From assembly GCA_021432635.1 (NCBI GenBank), contig MU270031.1, forward strand, positions 941,994-1,005,993: 64,000 nucleotides of DNA, given 5' to 3'. Positions 44,077-55,444 of the stretch are shown here, piece after piece. Each line of letters starts with the position of its first letter. The stretch's first letter is position 1. Below the pieces are notes generated by a model, which saw only the letters and a program-made list of their open reading frames with translations, had not been told where the DNA came from and did not search any database. Both the position numbers and the translations under genes were made by a program. Origin of the DNA: Thozetella sp. PMI_491 (Eukaryota; Ascomycota; Sordariomycetes; Chaetosphaeriales; Chaetosphaeriaceae).

Positions 44077-45955
44077 AATGGAACCGGCGTTTAGGTCAAC
44101 TGAGTAAGGGGCTTTAGGGAGCTTAAATTAGTGGCGCCAGCCCCTGGAAATCCATCTAGTTTTTTTTTTTTTTCTAAACCATAAGCACGGATATAATATT
44201 CTCCTTTTTTTTTATCCTTGGGCAAGCATATTCTCTAATTGTCCAGTGCCAAAAGTCGGGTTTGGGTGCATCCGATGTGGAGGATAACTTCCATGCTCTT
44301 CGACAAGGCTATGAGCTCCAACCCTTGCTCGCTACCTTTGATCCAGTGATAATCGTGAGGCTCGTTATTTCAAAGGACCTAACTGCGGCAGACAGCAGCT
44401 TTGTGGCGTACGTTGGTAGGTTATCCAGCCTCTAGGCCGGGACGAGGGGGCGCCGAAGTTACGCTGGTGCGACCCCACGATGAATAAGGCCAGCGGGAAG
44501 GGTCCGAGCCCTAAGAGGCGAGCCAAGATGAATTCTTCTCCCGCGCTAGACATAGCGGGCGGGGTTCGTGAAACCTCGGGTCTGCTCGGAGAGACGGTTT
44601 GTTGAGCTGTTGGGAATCGGCGAAGGTTGCAATCGGCCAAGGAAGCCCGGGAAGCTGTAATTGGGGCGTCATGCAGTGAGCCGCCTCCCGCCACTGTCAC
44701 ATCAGGTCCTCACGAGAATCAACGCGGTGCCAGCACATGGCCAAGCCCGCGTGCTACTCTTCAAGACTCACCAACAGCCAGCAAGGCTTATCGGCCTATC
44801 AGGTGCATCATAGGTCTAAAGATAGCGATATGGTAGGATCGGGGGCAATGGAAAGTACCCAAGCGAAGTTCTAGAATGAATACGCGTATGCTTGGCGACA
44901 ATCAGAGGAGAAACGCGGGCTAGTACCTCAGCTGCACATCATCCACATAGAACGAAGAAGCAAATTTAAATGCGCTCTTCTCCTTCGTTTTCGTACACAA
45001 CTCCGAAGGCTAGTCTAATAGGACGCACGCAGAAGAAATTCTGAAGCGTCACCGCTAGGGGGTGGTCTATTGTAGCTCAAGGCAACCAGATGCGCGAACC
45101 CCTGATCAAGAGTTTAGTTGACTTCTATATACCACATAGCAGCGGCCAAGGGGTAGATGCTAGGTGCTAGCGACTACTTCTGGCTTACTAGATCCTAGAA
45201 ACGACAAATAGATTGGATGCCATTGGACCCGAGCACGTATTGACAGGTGCCAGCAGCAGAATCGGTCCCAAATACCTAGCCGACTTCGAGGTCTAAGACA
45301 AGCAGTATTGACAGGAGCCGCCACTTTTCTAACACCAGCATCCCTTGACTTGTGCAATAAACATTTCGCAGACGCCAAGGCACAGTCTCTTGTCAATCCC
45401 AGATCAATAAGAAACGATTGGCTTATAAGGAAACATGGTGGCTTCCCTGGTGCACACACACCAAAAGGAAGAATGTTGTCCGCGCTTCACTTAGACGCCC
45501 GAGAAACTAAGTCTAGCACTAGGACATTCCGGAGTCGATTATACGTCTCCAGCTCCCTAACCCCTTGTCGGGTCTTTTTTGTGAGACGGTCAAATAATTA
45601 CCGGGGTAGCGGTACATGGGAAAAATGGAGCCTAGATCGCAGCACTGGGCGCAGTTCTCCACTTAGCTTAAAGGCGACTGTAGCGCAGCCAAAGACAACA
45701 TGATCGGGAAATACGCCGGCAGGAAGCATGTATCCGGCCCGGACCGCAATCGGCGATATGATTAGCCCATACAACAGATATAGAGTGCGGCTTCGTCCGG
45801 CCCGTGTGGAGCCATGGCCTATGAATCGTCCGAAAGCGCCGGGACGGCGCGTCTACCTACACGATCGAGACGCCGCCGGATTTCGTTGACTCGGCCCGCT
45901 TTCATCTCCAAACTACCTTTTTTCGAATGTGATTACTCGACGCCCATATCTTGCG
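44077..45955. other. Intergenic, 1.9 kb
   Basis: Starts with two poly-T tracts (14 T at 44160-44173 and another near 44203-44214). A few 70-130 codon frames are open, none with recognisable domains. Confidence 0.4.
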
Positions 45956-47012
45956 ATGCCTCGAATTTGTGTTTTGGGATCTGGCATCATCGGCCTAGCA
46001 TCTGCCACGCTCCTTGTGGATGCTGGGTATGAGGTCGTTGTCGTCGCTAGGGACATGCCAGGTGACCCTGCCGGTCTATCATGGGCAAGCCCGAGGTAGG
46101 CAAGTTCCCATGCTTGCAAAAGCCTGCCGTTCGACTGACATTGCCAGCGCGGGTGCGATTATCCAGCCAGGGCCTGACTTGAAGCCGGCAAGCCGGGAGC
46201 TGCAGGCAGAGTCGTTCAAGTATTACTGGGCCCTGGCAAACCGCGATCCTACCAGCGGTGTTCAGATCATTCCCACCAAGCTGTACCTAGACATCAGCCC
46301 CACGGAGGCAGGTATCTGGGGCGAAACCGTCTTCCCCGGTTATCGCAACCTGAAGAAGGATGAGCTGCCAGCGAGCGTCCCTTTCGGCGTCACCATGAAG
46401 GCCTGCGCAGCTAACCCTACCGCTCTCCTGCCTTGGCTCAAGAATAGTCTCGAGGAGCGAGGTGTTAAATTCATCCGCTTCACGGTGACATCCCTGGAAC
46501 AGCTTCTCGAGCTGACCAACGCCGATGCCTTGGTGAATGCCACGGGGCTGGGCGCAAGAACGCTGGCGAACGACCCTAACGTGGTTCCCGTCGGCGGTCA
46601 GACGATGTTTATCCGTAACAAAGCCCACTGGGACCACATCATTCTCCGACAGGGAGGCGCTGAATACACATATGCCATCCCACGCCTGCTCTCTGGGGGT
46701 GTTATCGTTGGAGGTACCCGCAAGGTCGGCAGTGTGGATACCTCAGTCGACACCGAGCTTAAGAAGGACATTCTGCGGAGGATCAACAGAATTGCCGGCG
46801 ATGCCTTCGCGGATGTCGACGTGGAGAAGGATGTGGAGGACATTGTTGGGTTCCGGCCCGGCCGCGAGGGAGGCTACCGCCTGGAGCGCGAGGGCAAGAT
46901 CATCCACGCGTATGGCTTCGATGGGAAGGGATATGCTTATTCCTTCGGAGCTGCCAAGAAAGTCACCAAGATGGTTGGTGAGCTCTTTAGAAAGACCAAG
47001 GCGAACCTATAG
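45956..47012 (+). CDS. D-amino-acid oxidase (DAO family)
   Basis: Exons 45956-46095 and 46148-47012 (52-nt intron) give 334 residues. The N-terminal FAD Rossmann motif VLGSGIIGLASATLL is followed by GLSWASPSAGAI. Further family features are ALVNATGLGARTL, GGQTMFIRN, TYAIPRLLSGGVIVGGT and FRPGREGGYRLE with the substrate-carboxylate Arg, then YGFDGKGYAYSFGAA. The enzyme oxidatively deaminates D-amino acids to keto acids, ammonia and H2O2. The C-terminus ends KANL, not a canonical peroxisomal SKL-type signal, so it may be cytosolic. It sits between the methyltransferase and formamidase genes on the same strand, and a role in handling D- or imino-acid intermediates is only inference. Confidence 0.88.
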
Positions 47013-47897
47013 GACATTCCTCTGCGATCCAGTTGACATTCTGGACCCAGAGACCGAATGCCGCGAGGGTTGATGGAAAGATATCACATTTGTACCTCCA
47101 TAAGCACACCAATGGCCGTTAGCTTTCTCCTTTTGCTAGGGAGATAAGGATGCTTCCTCTGCAGAGCATGATACCTTGATTCTGGGCGAACTGGGTTATT
47201 GACCCGAACAAGCGTCAGAGTCAGGTTATTATCTGCTTTGTGCCAGTGCCCACTCCTTTCTGAATATTCCTCCAGATGCAAGCAGCCTCAGTCTCTACCA
47301 AGACCTCGCTAGTTGGAGTTTATCTCCTTCTGACTTTCAATACGCCCGAATCCCGACCGCATTCCTTGTACATCATTGGATGGGGGAAGTGCGGAAGCGC
47401 AGGAGTGCCACAACAGGGCTACTCGAGGCTTTTGCAACAGTACTAGTGAAAATTCATTGGCTAGGGATATAGTGTCTGTTGCATGACTATTGTGTTCGGC
47501 GCAGGCTGCATATTAGCTAGGAGCCTCGCGCTGGTTAAGATCGAGTGAGTCGGTCAGGTGAAAGAGCAAACAGACCTGAGCTAAACCAGGATTAAAATAC
47601 AATGGCATAAAAAGGAAGTAAGGCTCATGCAAGATAAGAGTAAGCAAATGGCCATTTGTTGTTTGAGAGATTTAATATGCCGTAAAACCTACCATAAGCA
47701 TACCCATTTCGCCCTGTTTCGTCCCAGCGCAAACTCTCTTCCTTGACGTATATAAACACGCTGCCACCCCCCACATTTTGCTATAAATATTGATTGAGAT
47801 TTGGCACTCGCCTGGTAGTTTATCCTCTACCCTTACCTTAGCCAAGTACCTTATTTATGCGTGGGACTTATGAACAATACTGTACCCGTGCTGGAAA
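47013..47897. other. Intergenic with downstream promoter
   Basis: No gene seen. It includes the promoter of the formamidase-like gene. Confidence 0.4.
47749..47756 (+). promoter_or_regulatory. TATA box of the formamidase-like gene
   Basis: TATATAAA lies 142 nt upstream of the start at 47898. A second weaker TATAAAT is near 47783. Confidence 0.45.
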
Positions 47898-48929
47898 ATG
47901 GAGAATAACACGGCGACGTGGCAGCTCACAGAGGTTGCTAGTCCCAATATCAACGAGCCCGTCCCTGTCGTCGCAGCTAAGAACATACTATATATACCGG
48001 GCGGCAACCGATTCCAGAATATCAGCATATACCTTCCAAGGAAAACGGAGACAGAGGCTCTGGTTGGTACCCTCGTGGCCTCCCTACCAGGACTTTCGCC
48101 GGTTGGCAAGCTCCCACGCTGGCACGTCCATATCCACGGCGGGGCTTGGCGAGATCCCCAACTCACGTCGGCATCGATCGAGCCTGCCGTTGCACACGCA
48201 TTCTTAGCGGCCAACAAAACATCGCCGCTGATCACCGCCGTTGCCTCAATCAACTACACTCTTTCGCCTTTCCCAGCCCATCCTACTTTGCCTTACGATC
48301 CGACCACTGGAGATCATTCTGATCCGTCCCGAGAGGCCTACCACCCGGAGCATGTCCACGATGTACTTGCTGGATTCGCCTTGCTCCGCTCTCTTGGCCT
48401 ACAGGATGATTCTTATATTCTATCCGGCCATAGCGCCGGCAGCTGTCTTTCGTTCCAGTCCACTCTGCAGCCAGCCAGTTACTGGCATGCCAATCCGCTA
48501 CCGGACCCGCCGCGCCCAGCTGCTATCCTCGGTCTCAATGGTCTCTATGATCTGTGGGGCCTAGTTCATGATCTTGGCGAATCGCATGCAAGCCTTGATA
48601 GTGTGTATCGTACATTTCTTAGCATTACCTTCGGTGCCGACCAGACCTTATGGCCGGCCGCTAGCCCAGCGAGTTTCGATTTGAGTGCTCTAAACGATCG
48701 TATGAAAGTGGGTAAGATAGCTCGACTCGTTGTGCTAGATCAGAGCAAAGAAGACCAACTCGTTCCCATGAACCAGGTGGAGAGGTTTCAGGCACACCTG
48801 ACGGAAGTTGACGGTCTACGGCTAGTCAGAGGGCATCGGTGTGAAGGACGGCACGTAGCTCCTTGGGAGGAAGGATACATGATCTGGGACAGCATTCAGG
48901 ATGTCTTGCAGCTGCTTTCTGAGGAATGA
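47898..48929 (+). CDS. Kynurenine-formamidase-like alpha/beta hydrolase
   Basis: This single-exon gene encodes 343 residues. The oxyanion motif WHVHIHGGAWRDPQ and the nucleophile elbow ILSGHSAGSC (GxSxG) define an HGGxW-type alpha/beta hydrolase. A basic/acidic pair near the C-terminus (LVVLDQSKEDQLVP and later EGRHVAPWE) fits the Asp and His of the triad. The order SINYTLSPFPAHPT, YHPEHVHDVLAGFALLRSL and then the elbow matches fungal N-formylkynurenine formamidases (BNA7 group), which hydrolyse N-formylkynurenine to kynurenine in tryptophan breakdown. A related arylformamidase or esterase is the alternative. Its 3' end is only 76 bp from the convergent second P450. Confidence 0.78.
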   Translation: MENNTATWQLTEVASPNINEPVPVVAAKNILYIPGGNRFQNISIYLPRKTETEALVGTLVASLPGLSPVGKLPRWHVHIHGGAWRDPQLTSASIEPAVAHAFLAANKTSPLITAVASINYTLSPFPAHPTLPYDPTTGDHSDPSREAYHPEHVHDVLAGFALLRSLGLQDDSYILSGHSAGSCLSFQSTLQPASYWHANPLPDPPRPAAILGLNGLYDLWGLVHDLGESHASLDSVYRTFLSITFGADQTLWPAASPASFDLSALNDRMKVGKIARLVVLDQSKEDQLVPMNQVERFQAHLTEVDGLRLVRGHRCEGRHVAPWEEGYMIWDSIQDVLQLLSEE

Positions 48930-49005
48930 ACGCCAAATGGCTGAGAAGATAATTTTTACCATTTCAATTAGGAGACATCTATGGCAGGATGGCCATAAAG
49001 ATCCT

Positions 49006-50901
49006 CTATTCTGCTTCACTATCGAGTAACGTAATCTCGCACTTCCCACCTTTGGGGAACCCTAGGAACTTAGTCCTTAGCTCCATCATTTCGTCGGTCA
49101 TGCCCTTGCCCAAACGAGCACCGCGGAGCTCCCTGAAGAAGAGAGCCAGTGCAAGACGCATCTCTATCTTTGCCAAGTGTTGCCCGATGCAGTTTCTGGC
49201 GCCGAGACTGAATGGTTGGGCCGAGCGCTTTTGCTGAGGGGTCATGGTTTCCCATCGAGTCTCGTCAAATCTAGAGTATGGCAGTGGTCAGAAAGCCAGC
49301 TCTCTTGCCGTCCTAACTTTTCATGGAATGACTTAAGCTCTTACGTTTTGGCATCTTCAAATAGCTCCGGGACTAAGGCGAGCGACTTGTGCTGCGCTCC
49401 AACAGCAGTTCCCTCTGGCAGAAAATGGCCGGCAATGGTAACACCCCCTTTAGGCACATCCCTTGGTAGTAGACCTTGGGCGGCGTTATACAGTCTCGCG
49501 GCTTCGTCAATGGTGTTGTTGAGGGTCGGGAGTGCCTCAACGTCTTTATCAGTAAACGATTCTGGTAGCTGGGCGACCTCGAGCTCAATCTTCCGTTGCA
49601 ATTCTGGCCTTCGGAGAATGCACCAAACGGTATAGGTCAGGGAGATGGCGGTGGTCTTCCCATGGGTCGGTCAGTGAGGGGCTCGAGAGAGGGTAAGAAG
49701 AGGAATTATGGGTATGGCTGGCCGGGGAGCTGGCAGGATACCGGGATCCACACGGATCACTTACGTCGGACCCTGCAACCATGAAGACGACGGCCTCGGC
49801 ACGGATGGCGTCGTCGGTAAGCTCGGACTTTTCAGATTCTTCGACGTCGGCGTCGGCAACCACATTGCTGAACAAGCTTGGTCTGTCCTTTGCGCTACGC
49901 ACGCTCTCAACCGCGATCGTACCTTGGTCATGGATGACTTTGTACGCGCCGAGGATCTCGTCCACCGCCTTGAAAGGGAAGATGTAGCGGAGGTATGTGA
50001 CAGGGAAGGGTAAGATGTCACGTATAACCTGCAGGAAGCCGATGTTCACCAAGGCTCTGAAGAAAGGCGTCTTCTTTCCGTCTTCTAGCATGTGGAACGT
50101 CTCGCCAAACGAAAGCAGCGCGATCACATCGCCGGTCAGCAGGCGCCACCACTTGTAGACGTCGGCGACGCCTGTCTCTGCGTCGCTCTTGATCTGTCGG
50201 ATGCAGAGCTCCACCACTTCACGGATGGGAGCCTCCCAGTTATTGCGCAGACTCTCCAGGGTAAAGGCACGCGCGAACAGCTTTCGACGCGCGGCGTGCT
50301 GTTTCGGGTCCTTCATGGTGAACATGGAACTGGCCGGGCCAAAGTTGAGTCTGTCATAGAAGTCACTCTTGCGGAAGCCGCTGCCCATGCGGCAGATGTG
50401 CGCCCAAGAGTCGGCATCGGCGACGGAAACCAGGTTCGGCCCTACCCGCACGACTGGCCCGTACTTCTCGTGGAGACCCTGAAGATGATCTACACCTACG
50501 CCCTGCACCCGCAAGACATCGGGGACGATCCGGGTATAGTTGGAGTGCCACGTCCCCGGGAGATGCCTGCGCGGGTTGGTCAGGCCCGCGAAGACCGTCT
50601 GCATTTTTTAGCGTGGTTCAGAGGCTGAAACATGACTTTGCAAGAGCCTGATGCTCACCTTCAGGATCGAGTAGGCCACATAGGCCAGCGCCAGATACCC
50701 GGCGATGGCAAACGGTGCAAGTGCCATGGCGATATTGAGGATAAAAATAAAGGCGAGCGCAGCTTGCTGCCCTGCGGTACCCTGGAAGGTCAATACGTGT
50801 AGAAGCCCAAATATGAGGGTTGCGATAGCACATGCAGGCCGAGGTGTGTGTAAAAGTTCCGAGACGGCTGAAATCTGTGGCGCAGCTGCGGTCGCTTTCA
50901 T
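49006..50901 (-). CDS. Cytochrome P450 monooxygenase
   Basis: Four exons, 50901-50659, 50598-49765, 49655-49345 and 49270-49006, give 550 residues. The unusually hydrophobic N-terminus has several segments (IATLIFGLLHVLTF, LAFIFILNIAMALAPFAIAGYLALAYV), implying more than one ER helix. Core motifs are VVFMVAGSDTTAIS (I-helix, across an intron), DEAARLYN (ExxR), FDETRWE and the heme loop FSLGARNCIGQHLAKIE with its Cys ligand. The phenotype resembles fungal cluster P450s (benzoate-hydroxylase or CYP-type near O-methylsterigmatocystin enzymes), but the substrate is not predictable. Confidence 0.9.
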
Positions 50902-51608
50902 TTCCCCGGTTCGCCAGCTTGGGCCAATTGCACCAATGTCTGATACGTATAACTGCAGTAGTGCTGACCTGGGCGGGCTTCTAAAACATGGCGCCTCCTA
51001 CCGAGTATAGCTAGGTATGCAGGTAGCCACCAAGTTTCTGCTTCCCAAATACGTCTAAATATGCGAATGCGCAGGTAGGTAGAATGTACTACCGATAACC
51101 TCGATATCCGGTACTTTAATACACAAGCAAGCAACGTTGGCAGCAGAAAAGCGATGACACTGACACCGAGCCAAAGTGACGCTAACCTTGCTCAGGCGAT
51201 CATGTCCAAAATGGCACCCGCTAGTCTGTTCTTGGCTAATCCCTAGCGCAAACCAACATCCCACTCGTATGGACCGTCCACTTGCTTGTTCCCCCGGGAA
51301 CCCATAAGTAAGCCTTATACAGATAGCCTATTCCCTATCTCGCAGGTGTTTCTTTACGTAGATTCCTGACCTTGCACAAGTACATGGTGATTCCGAGCTT
51401 GCGACGGTACTGGAATTAGCATGTATCAAGCAACGATACATTCAAGAGGGCACAAGGGGGGGGGGGCTAGTCCGTCTGTATGCACACCCTTATAGCTAGT
51501 AGGAGTATTCGCCTATTGAGGTAGATACACCAAGGGGAAAATAGCTTAAAGAGCTCGCCATAATGGCGGTATTAGAGCAAGGGACGGCATGCACAGCTCT
51601 TCACTGCC
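50902..51608. other. Intergenic with an 11-G run
   Basis: No gene seen. A run of 11 G occurs at 51456-51466. The stretch lies between the second P450's 5' end and the 3' end of the NTF2-like gene, both on the minus strand. Confidence 0.4.
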
Positions 51609-53891
51609 TCACATAACCCGGAACGACACCTGGCCTGGCTTAAGCCGATCGCTGCCCAGGTATCGCGCAGTCAAGCCCCTGGGATTCGTCCCCTTCCAGG
51701 CCGCTAGCGAAAAGACAACTTCGCTCTCGATCGCTTCCGTCAAGGTGACTGACAGCGGCTCCGCGATGTCGCCGTCCAGTCTCACCACCCCGGTCACAGG
51801 CTCGCCAGGACCCGCTGACACCTTCACAGTCACCTTGGCCGGTTGGTCGGCAGTAGCGGGCGCGACCTGGGCAGTGAGGATGGTCGGCCCAGTTGGCGGC
51901 TCTTGGTATCCATTGCTGGTCAGGTTCCATGCCGGGCGGTGGTGGCATGGCACACACCCCGGCCAGTACGAGTCCGGCACGCGGCCGCTGACTAGGTTGC
52001 GATACGCGAACCACATTCTCAGGATCTCGGGCCAGGTCGTAAATCGCCCCACGCCACCCTGGAAGCCGGTCTCCCGTGGTGCCCCGATCTCGGTCAGGAG
52101 CAGATCCGGCGGGTACTGCTTTGTGAGGTCCCTGTCCGCCGGGTTCGTTGCGTTTGGCGCGCGTGCCTTGACTCCCGGCCATCCGTCCTTCCACTTGGAG
52201 GAGGTCCAATAGAACTCGTCAATGGTGACGCTCCAAAGCCGCCAGATACCATCCTCGAGGATCATTTGGTCGTGGTAGATGGCACCCCGCAGAAGCCCGT
52301 CGCCGGTCCTGTCCGTGGATGGCTGGAGCAGTCGGGCACGGAGGCTGGCGGAGCGACCATCCTGGGAGACGAGGATCACGGGCTGTGGCCTCCAGTGGAA
52401 ACTGATGCCCTTTCGGCTCAGGGTGGCGTTTGTACCGTAGTATTGTGTGCATGCCTTCAGGACCCGCTCCCGTGTCTGGTAAAAGCCGGCAAAGGGGGAC
52501 TCCTTGTTTCCCTTCCTAGCATGTATGTTGGCCATGTTGGTGCAGCCGACGCCGTCAATGAAGTCTATGTAGAAGCCGTACGCGTTAGAGACATTCTCGA
52601 CACCGTCATAGGCAGCGGACTTAGATAGGCGGCGTTGCAGCTCAGCGAGGTCCGTACTCGTTCCATCAAACGGTGGTCCTGCCAGCGTGGATTCCTTTCG
52701 TGTGTAATCCAGGAACGGTGGAAGGTCTTTCTCAGCAATCAGCGGCGAGGTACTGCCGCTTACCCAGCCGGTCGAGTAGTTTGCTACCACCAAGGGCGAT
52801 ATGCGCACGTCCTTCAACTTCCATATTCCATCTTCCTTGATGAAGCGGTTATAGAAGAGGTTGAACTGCCACGCTCCAGCAGTGTTGTTCGCGTCGCCAA
52901 CAATTCCAATTTCTAGGCCACGCGTCAGAGCTTGCTGGTTGCCGTTTTCCATAGGCCTTGGATGGATGTGGACCATGGTGTTGAAGATAAGACGGTCATT
53001 TAGCACGCCCTGGCTTAGTCCCTCAGGTCCCATCCACTTCTCCAAACCTTGTCGGATGCCGGATCGCTCCGTGAAGGTACCAAACTTGTCGATCTGGAAG
53101 CTCGCATTTCCCGTCGGGAATAGGTCCACGACATCTGCCCACATGCGGCGGTCGACGTAGTACCCATACGCATGCTGAACGTTGCGTACTTCATCTTCGT
53201 CATTGAGCATTGCGATGCGCCGAGCGAGGTCCTCCGGAGTCAGGTCCGTCTTTGGCGCACTGCCAGTAGGCGGAGGAATAGGTATTCCGGATTCATCACT
53301 TGTAAAGTGATATGGCACGTTTCCCAGAGACTGCCCTCCAGGATTGTGCCAGCCCTCAACGTAGGTGCCATTGTAGAGCGGATAGTATCGAAGCAGCGAA
53401 ATCTTCCAGCCGTCGTCTCCCAGCTTGTATTCGTTCTCGTATATGCCACCCTGAAGCCTCGTCTTTCCTTTTCCATCTCCTTGAAACCACCAGCCGTTGT
53501 ATCTTGCCTTTGCTGATTTACTATCACTTGCGAGGTTAACCAGAGGATTTGCGAGCACCATGGCGCTGAGTGACCCCGGGTTGAGGCCGTCCATGTCTCC
53601 TGATTCGGTTTTGAGCCATCTCTCAATCGCGACTTGGCCCTTGGCAATAGATCGATCCCACTGGATGAGGCCATCCTCGCTGAACAGAGAAGCCATCTGC
53701 TCCCAGCGCCCCACCTGCGCAAGCTGGGCGTAGGTAGACGTCACATCTTTGATCACCCGGACCGACTCCACCGCTTGAAGATCTCGGGCAATGGCATCAA
53801 GGGAAATATTGACTTGAAGGGCAAGTGAGACATTGCCCAACGCAAGGAAAGCTGGCAACCTCATGCTGTAGGTTGGCGTTGAGAGCTGCAA
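51609..53891 (-). CDS. Secreted protein with three NTF2/SnoaL-like units, a CxxCH motif and an Ig-like C-terminus
   Basis: This 760-residue frame has no introns and begins with a signal peptide (core MRLPAFLALGNVSLALQ). Three related segments recur. Unit 1 is about 30-175 (STYAQLAQVGRWEQMASLFSE), unit 2 about 220-375 (HAYGYYVDRRMWADVVDLFP) and unit 3 about 415-570 (NAYGFYIDFIDGVGCTNM). Each continues with a conical-barrel pattern ending in WKISLLRYYPL, WKLKDVRISPL or WRLWSVTIDEFYW. This is the SnoaL-4/NTF2-like fold of scytalone dehydratase and polyketide cyclases. After unit 3 comes GCVPCHH (about residues 645-651), a CxxCH pattern as in cytochrome c, then a beta-rich Ig-like end (VKVSAGPGEPVTGVV). 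Catalytic residues cannot be assigned by eye. I infer a secreted dehydratase/cyclase-like or binding protein. Confidence 0.75.
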   Translation of the reverse strand: MQLSTPTYSMRLPAFLALGNVSLALQVNISLDAIARDLQAVESVRVIKDVTSTYAQLAQVGRWEQMASLFSEDGLIQWDRSIAKGQVAIERWLKTESGDMDGLNPGSLSAMVLANPLVNLASDSKSAKARYNGWWFQGDGKGKTRLQGGIYENEYKLGDDGWKISLLRYYPLYNGTYVEGWHNPGGQSLGNVPYHFTSDESGIPIPPPTGSAPKTDLTPEDLARRIAMLNDEDEVRNVQHAYGYYVDRRMWADVVDLFPTGNASFQIDKFGTFTERSGIRQGLEKWMGPEGLSQGVLNDRLIFNTMVHIHPRPMENGNQQALTRGLEIGIVGDANNTAGAWQFNLFYNRFIKEDGIWKLKDVRISPLVVANYSTGWVSGSTSPLIAEKDLPPFLDYTRKESTLAGPPFDGTSTDLAELQRRLSKSAAYDGVENVSNAYGFYIDFIDGVGCTNMANIHARKGNKESPFAGFYQTRERVLKACTQYYGTNATLSRKGISFHWRPQPVILVSQDGRSASLRARLLQPSTDRTGDGLLRGAIYHDQMILEDGIWRLWSVTIDEFYWTSSKWKDGWPGVKARAPNATNPADRDLTKQYPPDLLLTEIGAPRETGFQGGVGRFTTWPEILRMWFAYRNLVSGRVPDSYWPGCVPCHHRPAWNLTSNGYQEPPTGPTILTAQVAPATADQPAKVTVKVSAGPGEPVTGVVRLDGDIAEPLSVTLTEAIESEVVFSLAAWKGTNPRGLTARYLGSDRLKPGQVSFRVM

Positions 53892-54534
53892 GACCTTCGC
53901 TGTCGTGTCAGTGAGGGGTGAATCGGGGCCCGCTTGACGCTGTTATCATGGTGATGACAGTCCGACATTTAAACCAAGGCACGGTGGCGTCTACAGGTCA
54001 AGCTGACGGAAATTAAATTGATCCTTAAGATGGATGTCGGCAACGGGACCTGAGCAGGCGGCGGTAGCTATGGGATTCGCTTAGTACCCCAGATCTTACC
54101 CGCCCCCGGGAAATATTTACGGCCCCTCACAACGAATTATAGGCTCAAGTCATGCAACCACACAAAATACCCTAGGTCCTCTCAGTCGGCACCACACTTC
54201 CGTCGCCAACCAAACAGCGCTATAAGCTACAGACCGCATGGCTTGGCATTCATCAATATCCCACGGGGTAGAGGCGGCCCGCAGCGCACTGCACATTCAT
54301 GATGTTATGGCACAAAGTCTCGGAGGACTTTTCAGACTGTTGCATCGATGAGAAAGATTTTTTTCGGCTTGAACAGCCTCGGTTCTCTTCGTGGTTCATC
54401 GGTTTGCTCGCTGTCGATTCAGGGGAAGTCAACAAACAATAAAACGTTGCTTGCCTAGAACCATATGCGGGACCCTAACCCTGACGATATTGCTCTTCAT
54501 AACAATCTATGCATTGGGCTGACCAGCGAATGAA
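53892..54534. other. Intergenic (divergent promoters)
   Basis: No gene seen. It holds the divergent promoters of the NTF2-like gene (minus) and the YjbQ-family gene (plus). Confidence 0.4.
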
Positions 54535-55304
54535 GTGCCCCTCATTTTCAATGGCAGCCCCAAACCCCACGACCCCACCATGCCGATGCCGTCACAGACT
54601 GCAAGCTCTTCGGCCGCTCCTTCCTCTGTGCGCACACGTGCTCTGTCCAAGATATCCATAGCGGCTCTAGCGATACTCGCACTACCTCTCCTTTTCTCGC
54701 TTCTGTGTAGACCTATCAACCTTTTTACCTGCCCGACACCAGGCACAATGTCCTGGTTTCAGAAGCAGTTCAGCCTCCCGTCGAGGTCGCGGGGCTCCTA
54801 TCTTATCACCGACATCATAGTCAAAGAGCTCCCAGAGATCAGGGACTACAAAATTGGCCTGCTCAACCTGTTCATCCAGCACACGAGCTGTGCGCTGAGC
54901 TTGAATGAGAACTGGGATTCTGATGTTCGGGCGGATATGAGCGATGCGCTGGACCGGATCGCTCCGGCCGAGGGACCCAAGGGCGAGGCTCTTTACCGGC
55001 AGTATGTGGCAGCCACGCCCAGACAAGAACCCCAAGAATTATGTTAACACGAATTGACGATTAGTGACGCCGAGGGGCCGGACGACATGCCCGCGCACGT
55101 CAAGAGTGCCCTGATCGGAGCAAGTGTTACCATCCCGATCAAGGACGGCAAACTGGTAAGGCGTGAGGCAGTCCCGTATAACCGAAGTCTGGCGGCTAAC
55201 TTCGGAAGGCGACTGGAACTTGGCAAGGCATCTGGCATCTCGAGTTTCGAGACGCTAAGCACACTCGACGCGTCGTTGCGACCATTCAGGGACAGAAGGC
55301 TTGA
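54535..55304 (+). CDS. YjbQ (UPF0047) family protein with possible N-terminal anchor
   Basis: Exons 54535-55001, 55065-55155 and 55209-55304 are in frame. From the Met at 54748 ([16 protein letters not shown]) the product is 146 residues, exactly the usual family size. From 54535 it is 217 residues. Family features: [37 protein letters not shown] with the conserved His, TIPIKDGKL, and after the second intron [13 protein letters not shown] and VVATIQG. Bacterial YjbQ has been linked to thiamine phosphate synthesis, but its physiological role is unsettled. The upstream extension holds a hydrophobic segment ([17 protein letters not shown]) that could target it to a membrane or organelle if the longer start is used. 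Confidence 0.82.
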
Positions 55305-55444
55305 GACTCCGGTCATGCATTCGCATATCACCATCGATAACGCCACGGATTTTCACGAACAAAACCTAAGTCAAATTTTGCTATAGAATGCGCCAATTAC
55401 AAGAGAATATTGTCTCTCCTCAGACGAAATACTCTTGAGGCTTG

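Noticed and set aside
45308-45703. 131-codon plus-strand frame upstream of the D-amino-acid oxidase
   Set aside because: No recognisable domain, signal peptide or splice link to the oxidase.
51930-51960. Cytochrome c domain
   Set aside because: Only the CxxCH pattern is present; no distal Met or cytochrome fold context, and the protein is secreted.
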